From the NCBI GenBank assembly GCA_947177885.1, contig CAMWWF010000217.1, positions 1 through 5,586 of the forward strand: DNA of 5,586 bases. Reading direction: 5' to 3'. Shown here piece by piece: positions 1 to 4,670 of the stretch. The position numbers and the translations under genes are program-made. The stretch is from an uncultured Lachnospiraceae bacterium. GTDB taxonomy: Bacteria > Bacillota_A > Clostridia > Lachnospirales > Lachnospiraceae. The notes under the pieces were generated by a model. The model was not told the origin of the DNA. It ran no database searches and worked only from the letters and a program-made list of their open reading frames with translations. The stretch's first letter is position 1. Every line of letters starts with the position of its first letter.

Positions 1-1
1 G

Positions 2-367
2 ATCAGTATCCGCAGGACGATTTATTATTTTTATATTACACATTTAAATCTTCGGGGACACAGTAAGGATGTCTCGGGGTTCTATATGACGGACGGATAC
101 TATTACGAACATGCGCATAACATGTTCCTGCAGTTCGCGTTTGATTATGGTATCATTGCCGGCGGACTGTTCCTGATCTGGAATCTGTGGTGTCTGATCC
201 GGCTGCTTATGCGGAAAGATCTGTGTGGTATCGTCTGCGCTGCCTTTTTATCCGCGATCATGGTGTACGGATGTGCCGAAATGGCAGTGACGACGGGGCA
301 GATCACCATGACGCTGTTATTTATCATTTATTACTTCGGCTGCCAAAAAATTACAGCAAACGCATGA
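2..367 (+). CDS. O-antigen ligase/polymerase-like membrane protein, C-terminal part (5' end outside window)
   Basis: The reading frame is open from base 2 to the TGA at 365-367, giving 121 residues. The ATG at base 86 is internal: the upstream residues (basic, then a THLNLRGH-like stretch) fit the family and continue off the left edge. The diagnostic part is HAHN at residues 37-40, followed by FLQFAFDYGIIAGG. This matches the conserved His-x-His-Asn / F-L-Q / G-I-x-G pattern of the O-antigen ligase/Wzy superfamily (PF04932 type), near the last large extracytoplasmic loop. Three hydrophobic segments follow, at roughly residues 44-68, 75-95 and 100-115, so it is an integral membrane protein. 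Family members polymerise or ligate lipid-linked glycan repeats. In a Gram-positive host this would be capsule or exopolysaccharide assembly (inference). Substrate and full length cannot be judged from this fragment. Confidence 0.82.
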   Translation: MSIRRTIYYFYITHLNLRGHSKDVSGFYMTDGYYYEHAHNMFLQFAFDYGIIAGGLFLIWNLWCLIRLLMRKDLCGIVCAAFLSAIMVYGCAEMAVTTGQITMTLLFIIYYFGCQKITANA

Positions 368-392
368 CAAATGGCATAAGGTGTGGTATACT
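364..392 (+). promoter_or_regulatory. Predicted sigma-A promoter with extended -10
   Basis: A -35-like ATGACA (364-369) is followed by a 17-base spacer and a -10-like TATACT (387-392). Each hexamer has one mismatch to consensus. A TG at 384-385, one base before the -10, makes it an extended -10. The -35 overlaps the stop codon of the polymerase-like gene. Transcription would start near base 399 and give a leader of about 30 bases before the GTG at 431. It probably drives the small membrane protein gene and the TetR gene. This rests on pattern matching only. Confidence 0.6.
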
Positions 393-430
393 GAGCAAAA
401 TGCGAAAAAATCACAATGGAGGGTATTTTT

Positions 431-952
431 GTGAAAGCAGAAAAGATATTCGGTTTTCTTGGTGTTCTGGTGATCATTCTGCTGGCATTTGTCATCATCT
501 GGAATGCCAATATTATCGGAGTTGCCGCAGGAAGTCTGGAGAAGGATGCCAGAGAGGAACAGAACATAGCAGGTGACTGGAAAATGGCGCAGGCAGTGAA
601 TGATGAATTGTGCGCAATGCTCTTTTATGATGAGGATACAAGGGATTACACCTATTCCATCTATATGAAAAGAGAAGGAACCGCGTACGGTTACTTTTTC
701 AGCCAGGGAGGCAGTGATGCCTATATCGGAGAAGGTGTGCGCGGTATGATCTTTGACGACAAGGGAATTGCGCTGCTTTCCATGAATGAAGATAAGGTAT
801 GCAGGATTGAAGTGAATGACAATGTGGAAAAGGAAACCATTGAAATAGATCCTACAAAGCCCTTTGTGGTGGTGGTTCCCGTCAACAGTGGAGAGATCAC
901 CATGTACGATTCTCTGGGAAATGTGGTTTCATTGTATGATACATACCGGTAG
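431..952 (+). CDS. Small membrane-anchored protein of unknown function
   Basis: This is a 173-residue protein that I do not recognise. I chose the GTG at 431 because TGGAGGG (417-423) lies 7 bases before it. The in-frame ATG at 416 overlaps that ribosome binding site and would add only five residues. Residues 1-5 include two lysines and residues 6-24 form one hydrophobic helix ending in IIWN, which suggests an uncleaved signal anchor with the rest outside the cell. No lipobox Cys is seen. The outer part has a short charged linker (residues ~34-55), then alternating polar and hydrophobic residues rich in Tyr, Gly and Val that look like beta strands (TYSIYMKREG, PFVVVVPVNSGEITMYD). It contains only two Cys, at about 62 and 124. 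It lies 63 bases after the polysaccharide gene with its own predicted promoter, and 28 bases before the TetR gene, probably in one transcript with it. A surface or envelope role is inferred from the anchor and the neighbour only. Confidence 0.8.
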   Translation: MKAEKIFGFLGVLVIILLAFVIIWNANIIGVAAGSLEKDAREEQNIAGDWKMAQAVNDELCAMLFYDEDTRDYTYSIYMKREGTAYGYFFSQGGSDAYIGEGVRGMIFDDKGIALLSMNEDKVCRIEVNDNVEKETIEIDPTKPFVVVVPVNSGEITMYDSLGNVVSLYDTYR

Positions 953-980
953 ACGGATATCGGGATAAGTAAGACGATTT

Positions 981-1550
981 ATGCAGAATAATATGACGAA
1001 GCAGGCATTGGAAGCATCTCTGAAAAAGCTTTTGATGCATAAACCGATTGATAAGATAACGATTAACGATCTGACTACAGATTGTGGCATCAGCCGGATG
1101 TCTTTTTATTATCATTTCAAGGATATTTATGATCTGGTGGAATGGGTGTGCGTGGAGGACGGCAGGCGTGCGCTTCAGGACAAGAAGACCTATGATACCT
1201 GGCAGGAGGGAATCCTGCAGGTCTTTGAGGCCGTACTGGAGAACAAGCCCTTTATTCTCAATGTGTATCGGAGCATCAGCAGGGAGAAAATTGAGAATTA
1301 TCTCTATAAGCTGACCTTTGATCTGATTGCCGCTGTAGTTGAAGAGAAGTGTGTGGGAACCGGTCTGGCAAGAGAAGATAAAGGGTTTATCGCTGAATTC
1401 TATAAGTTTGGTTTTGTGGGGATTATGTTGGAATGGATCGAACATGGAATGAAGGAGGATTACACGGAGATCGTGAGAAAGCTGAGCGTTACTCTGCACG
1501 GAAATATCACGAATTCCATTTCGAATTTTGAGCAGACAAAGAATAATTAG
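981..1550 (+). CDS. TetR/AcrR-family transcriptional regulator
   Basis: The protein has 189 residues, a normal TetR length. The N-terminal DNA-binding domain is clear: KITINDLTTDCGISRMSFYYHF at about residues 25-46 is the TetR helix-turn-helix, with the typical Phe-Tyr-Tyr-His-Phe after the recognition helix. The C-terminal part (about 60-185) is helical and fits the ligand-binding domain of the TetR_C_8/DhaS-like subgroup common in Firmicutes (from memory, not searched). An upstream in-frame stop at 966-968 limits the start to the ATG at 981 or the second Met codon at 993. The ribosome binding site is weak (a GTAAG stretch), which fits translation as second gene after the membrane protein gene 28 bases upstream. 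It lies just before the oleate hydratase gene in the same direction, so the hydratase is the most natural target, possibly with a fatty acid as effector (inference). It could instead control itself or distant genes. Confidence 0.92.
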   Translation: MQNNMTKQALEASLKKLLMHKPIDKITINDLTTDCGISRMSFYYHFKDIYDLVEWVCVEDGRRALQDKKTYDTWQEGILQVFEAVLENKPFILNVYRSISREKIENYLYKLTFDLIAAVVEEKCVGTGLAREDKGFIAEFYKFGFVGIMLEWIEHGMKEDYTEIVRKLSVTLHGNITNSISNFEQTKNN

Positions 1551-1588
1551 AAATGTTTTCTGATCGGTCATGGGCAGCTGTCGTTTAT

Positions 1589-1633
1589 CAAAACAGGCGG
1601 AATGATAAAATTTTTATCATTCCGCCTGTTTTG
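1589..1633. terminator. Perfect 22-bp inverted repeat, probable intrinsic terminator after the TetR gene
   Basis: Bases 1589-1610 are an exact reverse complement of 1612-1633, with one base (T1611) at the centre. The arms begin with an A-run, contain the GC-rich core CAGGCGG, and end in a TTTT run, so the structure could stop transcription on either strand. The innermost four pairs are A-T and would open into a loop in RNA. It starts 39 bases after the TetR stop codon. The same symmetry could make it a protein-binding site, which is less likely given the T-run and its position. Confidence 0.8.
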
Positions 1634-1786
1634 TAAATAGAAATATCAGATTGGATAGAATAAGATATAGCCATGAAGTCAAAAGGAATGTGACGTGTGC
1701 GGACGGCAAAACAAAAAGATGCAAAATCAGCAAAAAGAAGCATGAGCACATACCGAACAAACAGTATAGGAAAGGCGGTAACAGAT

Positions 1787-3760
1787 ATGGCAAAGAAGAA
1801 AGGTGTAGGACTTGGAGTGGCAGCAGTGGCGGCAGGCGCCGGAGTGGCGGCGATAGCGGCGAAAAAGCGCCGACAGTCGGGAACATCTGCAGCAAAAAAG
1901 AATGTGAAGACTTCCGGTCAGGAATATCGGAATACGGAGAGGGACAAAAATCGGAAGAACAGTAAGGGAATCTACTATACAAACGGAAATTATGAAGCGT
2001 TTGCAAGGCCCGGAAAACCCGAAGGCGTGGAGGAAAAGAACGCATATCTTGTGGGAAGCGGACTGGCATCCCTGGCAGCGGCGTGTTTCCTGGTACGCGA
2101 CGGACAGATGCCGGGATCCCATATTCATATTCTGGAGGCAATGGATATTGCCGGAGGAGCCTGTGACGGTATCTATGATGCAACCAGAGGATACATCATG
2201 CGGGGCGGCCGTGAGATGGAAAATCATTTCGAATGTCTCTGGGATCTGTTTCACAGCATTCCTTCTCTGGAGACACCGGGTGTGTCAGTGTTGGATGAGT
2301 ATTACTGGCTGAACAAGGAAGACCCCAACTATTCTCTGTGTCGTGCTACGGTGGATCGCGGAAAAGACGCACATACAGACGGCAGATTCAATCTGAGTCA
2401 GAAAGGCTGCATGGAGATCATGAAGCTGTTCATGACAAAGGATGAGGACTTGTACGACAAGACGATTGAGGATGTATTTGACGATGAAGTGTTCGGGTCT
2501 ACCTTCTGGCTATATTGGAGAACCATGTTCGCTTTTGAAAACTGGCACAGCGCATTGGAAATGAAGCTTTATTTTCAGAGATTCATTCATCATATTGCGG
2601 GACTTCCGGATTTCAGCGCACTGAAGTTTACCAAGTACAACCAATATGAGTCACTGATCCTCCCCATGCAGAGATATCTGGAGGCGGCAGGCGTTGACTT
2701 CCAGTTCAACACGGAAGTGACCAATGTGATCTTTGAGATAAAGGATGACAAAAAGGTGGCAAAGGCGATTGAATGCAGGGTGAAGGGCGTGGAAAAGGGT
2801 ATCATGCTCACCGAGAACGACCTTGTGTTTGTGACCAACGGAAGCTGCACGGAGGGTACCGTATATGGTGATCAGCATCATGCGCCTAACGGGGATGCGG
2901 AAGTAAGGACCAGCGGCTGCTGGAACCTTTGGAAGAATATTGCAAAGCAGGATCCTTCTTTTGGACATCCTGAGAAGTTCTGTTCCGATGTGGCGAAGAC
3001 CAACTGGGAGTCTGCTACCATTACCACTCTGGACGATAAGATCATTCCTTATATCACGGAGATCTGTAAACGTGATCCTAAGAGCGGCAAGGTAGTTACC
3101 GGCGGTATCGTGAGCTGTCAGGATTCCGGCTGGCTTCTGAGCTGGACCATCAACAGACAGGGACAGTTTAAGGATCAGGATAAAGACAAGGTATGCGTAT
3201 GGGTATACGGACTGTTTACGGATGTGCCCGGCGATTTTGTGAAGAAGCCCATGCGGGAGTGTACCGGTGAGGAGATCACACAGGAATGGCTCTATCATCT
3301 GGGTGTACCTGTGGAGGAAATTCCGGGACTGGCGGCTGACAGTGCAGTCTGTGTTCCCACCATGATGCCTTATATCACCGCGTTCTTTATGCCCAGAACG
3401 AAGGGAGATCGTCCTGATGTGATTCCTGACGGGTGTGTCAATTTTGCGTTTTTAGGGCAATTCGCGGAGACGCCAAGGGACACTGTATTTACTACCGAGT
3501 ACTCTGTCAGAACTGCTATGGAAGCGGTGTATGGCCTGCTGGGAGTGGATAGAGGTGTGCCTGAGGTGTGGGGAAGCGTCTATGATATCCGGGAACTGCT
3601 GGACAGCAGTGTCAGGCTGATGGACGGAAAGTCCCCTCTGGAGATTGAACTTCCCGGCCCGCTGAATGCATTGAAGAAGCCTGTTCTCCATGTGGTCAAG
3701 GGAACCGTTATTGAGAAGGTACTGCGTGATCATAACGTATTGAAAGAAGGCATGATCTGA
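1787..3760 (+). CDS. ohyA: Oleate hydratase (FAD-dependent fatty acid hydratase, EC 4.2.1.53) with N-terminal anchor-like extension
   Basis: Oleate hydratases (once called myosin-cross-reactive antigens) add water to the cis-9 double bond of oleate, giving 10-hydroxystearate, and act likewise on linoleate. Numbered from the ATG at 1787 (657 residues), the FAD Rossmann motif GSGLASLAAA is at 90-99 and RGGREM at 139-144, with Glu143 in the place of the catalytic Glu (E82 in S. aureus, E122 in Elizabethkingia). Tyr262, in KLYFQRF, is exactly 119 residues later, as is the catalytic Tyr (Y201/Y241). TIN at 454-456 matches the Thr-x-Asn active-site pair. The family core starts near residue 61 (GIYYTNGNYEAFARP), so about 60 residues are extra: MAKKK, a hydrophobic Ala/Gly/Val segment (6-25), KKRR, then a charged linker. 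I chose the ATG at 1787 because AAAGGCGG lies 8 bases upstream. A GTG at 1697, with AAAAGGAA 9 bases upstream, would give 687 residues, but those 30 codons are A-rich with rare-looking codons. No convincing promoter is seen in 1634-1786. The likely role is detoxifying host or dietary unsaturated fatty acids. Confidence 0.95.
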   Translation: MAKKKGVGLGVAAVAAGAGVAAIAAKKRRQSGTSAAKKNVKTSGQEYRNTERDKNRKNSKGIYYTNGNYEAFARPGKPEGVEEKNAYLVGSGLASLAAACFLVRDGQMPGSHIHILEAMDIAGGACDGIYDATRGYIMRGGREMENHFECLWDLFHSIPSLETPGVSVLDEYYWLNKEDPNYSLCRATVDRGKDAHTDGRFNLSQKGCMEIMKLFMTKDEDLYDKTIEDVFDDEVFGSTFWLYWRTMFAFENWHSALEMKLYFQRFIHHIAGLPDFSALKFTKYNQYESLILPMQRYLEAAGVDFQFNTEVTNVIFEIKDDKKVAKAIECRVKGVEKGIMLTENDLVFVTNGSCTEGTVYGDQHHAPNGDAEVRTSGCWNLWKNIAKQDPSFGHPEKFCSDVAKTNWESATITTLDDKIIPYITEICKRDPKSGKVVTGGIVSCQDSGWLLSWTINRQGQFKDQDKDKVCVWVYGLFTDVPGDFVKKPMRECTGEEITQEWLYHLGVPVEEIPGLAADSAVCVPTMMPYITAFFMPRTKGDRPDVIPDGCVNFAFLGQFAETPRDTVFTTEYSVRTAMEAVYGLLGVDRGVPEVWGSVYDIRELLDSSVRLMDGKSPLEIELPGPLNALKKPVLHVVKGTVIEKVLRDHNVLKEGMI

Positions 3761-3819
3761 GAGAGCAGGCATTATCGGTTTCCCGGTTTCGGGGAAATTG
3801 CGAGAAAGTGTCCAAGAAG

Positions 3820-3851
3820 AAGCTGCCGCGGTCCGTTCACCGAGGCAGCTT
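3820..3851. terminator. Terminator-like hairpin between convergent hydratase and bioY genes
   Basis: AAGCTGCC (3820-3827) pairs with GGCAGCTT (3844-3851). After one G-A mismatch, CGGT (3829-3832) pairs with ACCG (3839-3842), leaving a 6-base loop. On the - strand the stem is followed by a pyrimidine-rich run (CTTCTTGG) and lies 15 bases after the bioY stop, so it fits bioY best. A second, weaker hairpin at 3776-3800 (TTTCCC/GGGAAA core with two G-U pairs) follows the hydratase stop but has no T-run. Confidence 0.6.
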
Positions 3852-3865
3852 TCCAGAGTGTTCTT

Positions 3866-4420
3866 TTATCGGTCTGCTGAAAGGAGTCCTGCCTTTATCA
3901 GTCGTTTGCGGATCTGGATTCCTACGGTTATTGCAATGATCAGTTTGATAAGATCTCCCGGGATATAAGGGATGACACCGGCCATCAGGGCTTCGGTAAA
4001 GGTGAGATTCATCTGATATCCCAGCCAGAGGGTGCCGAAAATATAAAGCACCACAGTGCCCAGGAGCATGCCCGCAAAATAAACGGAAAGATTTTTCCCG
4101 AATTTGTCTACAAAGAATCCGCAGATCAGTGCGAGAAAAATATAGCCGATTATGTAACCTCCGGTAGGACCGAACAGTTTGGCCGGGCCGCCGGTAAAAT
4201 TTGTAAAAACGGGAACGCCTGCCAGACCGAGAAGAATATAGATCACCACACTGACGGTTCCCAGCTTCATACCCAGCACGGAAATGACAAAGTATATGGC
4301 AAGTGTTCCCAGAGAAATGGGAACGGGGCTGACGGGAATGTTCAGGGCCAAAGGTCCCAGAACACAGATGACTGCGGTCATAAGACCGGCTAAAGCCAAT
4401 TGTTTCACACTGAATTTCAT
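3866..4420 (-). CDS. bioY: BioY-family biotin transporter, ECF substrate-binding (S) component
   Basis: The protein has 184 residues, the normal BioY length, and about six hydrophobic segments. BioY binds biotin in the membrane and imports it with an energy-coupling module (EcfA, EcfA', EcfT) that is not encoded in this window. Visible family signatures are IPVSPVPISLGTL at about residues 28-40 (the usual P-V-P-x-T/S-L stretch), VFTNFTGGPAKLFGPTGGYIIGY at 71-93 with the hallmark GPTGGY, and IPGDLIKL at 153-160 with the conserved Asp and Lys near the last helix. The ATG start is supported by GAGGTG (4434-4429 on the - strand) 8 bases upstream. The gene stands alone between a terminator hairpin and an inverted repeat of BirA-operator type (4440-4484), so it is probably repressed when biotin is plentiful. 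No biotin synthesis gene is adjacent, which suggests import rather than synthesis at this locus. Confidence 0.95.
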   Translation of the reverse strand: MKFSVKQLALAGLMTAVICVLGPLALNIPVSPVPISLGTLAIYFVISVLGMKLGTVSVVIYILLGLAGVPVFTNFTGGPAKLFGPTGGYIIGYIFLALICGFFVDKFGKNLSVYFAGMLLGTVVLYIFGTLWLGYQMNLTFTEALMAGVIPYIPGDLIKLIIAITVGIQIRKRLIKAGLLSADR

Positions 4421-4439
4421 GATATGTACACCTCGCTAT

Positions 4440-4484
4440 ACTTATATTGTCAACAATTGTTAAAATATGGTTGACAATATAAGT
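4440..4484. promoter_or_regulatory. Probable BirA (biotin repressor) operator upstream of bioY
   Basis: ACTTATATTGTCAAC (4440-4454) and GTTGACAATATAAGT (4470-4484) are exact reverse complements separated by 15 bases. The inner cores TTGTCAAC/GTTGACAA with a gap of about 15 match the known BirA operator layout (E. coli and Bacillus sites are TTGT-AAC-like half-sites with a long spacer). The site ends 6 bases before the bioY ribosome binding site, so bound BirA would block transcription start. Each arm carries a TATAAG -10-like element facing outward, but no well-placed -35 is seen for bioY, so the exact promoter is not assigned. Confidence 0.78.
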
Positions 4485-4503
4485 GTACAGTATGACGGGC
4501 GAA

Positions 4504-4533
4504 ATGTCAACCTAATAATAAAAGGGTTAACCA
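4504..4533. promoter_or_regulatory. Possible second, imperfect BirA-like operator
   Basis: ATGTCAAC (4504-4511) and GTTAACCA (4526-4533) are spaced by 14 bases. Compared with the perfect site next to bioY, the left half matches 7 of 8 bases and the right half 6 of 8. Its centre lies about 56 bp from that of the first site. The A/T-rich spacer contains AATAAT (4514-4519), which could be a -10 for + strand transcription with ATGACG (4492-4497) as a weak -35, spacing 16. It may be a real secondary site or a chance match in A/T-rich DNA. Confidence 0.35.
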
Positions 4534-4557
4534 AAGAAAGGAGGTATCTCAAATTAT

Positions 4558-4626
4558 GTGAGGTACGTTCTGAGATTAGAAATCAGTTCTGTGGAAATAC
4601 GGCAGAAACATGAAAGGAATTTATGA
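4558..4626 (+). other. Candidate 22-codon small ORF or short transcript in the bioY-prs gap
   Basis: A very strong Shine-Dalgarno sequence, AAAGGAGGT (4537-4545), stands with no normal gene after it. The first ATG (4556-4558) is followed at once by TGA. The overlapping GTG at 4558 opens a 22-codon frame (MRYVLRLEISSVEIRQKHERNL) ending with TGA at 4624-4626, just before a strong terminator. The start lies in the loop of an 8-bp hairpin (4544-4551 with 4559-4566), and ATCTCA (4546-4551) can instead pair with TGAGAT (4571-4576). The 11-13 base gap from the Shine-Dalgarno is longer than ideal. It may be a small protein, a small RNA of about 150-180 bases, or the remains of a lost gene. I do not recognise the peptide. 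Confidence 0.25.
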
Positions 4627-4634
4627 TCTTTATC

Positions 4635-4670
4635 ATAAAAACGGTGGGCTTTACAGCTCACCGTTTTTAT
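4635..4670. terminator. Strong bidirectional intrinsic terminator overlapping the prs stop codon
   Basis: Bases 4635-4649 pair with 4656-4670 (15 pairs, one of them G-U), with a 6-base loop. The stem has an A-run on one side, the core ACGGTG/CACCGT, and a TTTTT run on the other, so it can act in both directions. The TAA stop of the - strand prs gene (4653-4651) lies in the loop, so the last prs codons form one arm. On the + strand it would end any transcript crossing the bioY-prs gap. A smaller hairpin (4621-4627 with 4632-4638) overlaps its left edge and could compete with it. Confidence 0.85.

Noticed and set aside
86..88. ATG as the start of the polymerase-like gene
   Set aside because: The frame is open to the left edge, the upstream residues resemble the family, and no ribosome binding site precedes it.
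897..1571. Long reverse-strand ORF of 224 codons across the TetR gene
   Set aside because: It lies antisense to a clear TetR protein and its translation has no recognisable domain; it is a frame shadow.
1631..1661. TTGTAA and TAGAAT as a promoter for the hydratase
   Set aside because: The spacer would be 19 bases, the -35 is poor, and it overlaps the terminator; too weak to list.
2651..3298. Reverse-strand ORF of 215 codons inside the hydratase gene
   Set aside because: The + strand frame carries all hydratase motifs without a break; the reverse frame shows none.
4425..4463. TTAACA/TATAGC pair on the - strand as the bioY promoter
   Set aside because: Its start point would fall inside the bioY ribosome binding site, giving an mRNA without it.
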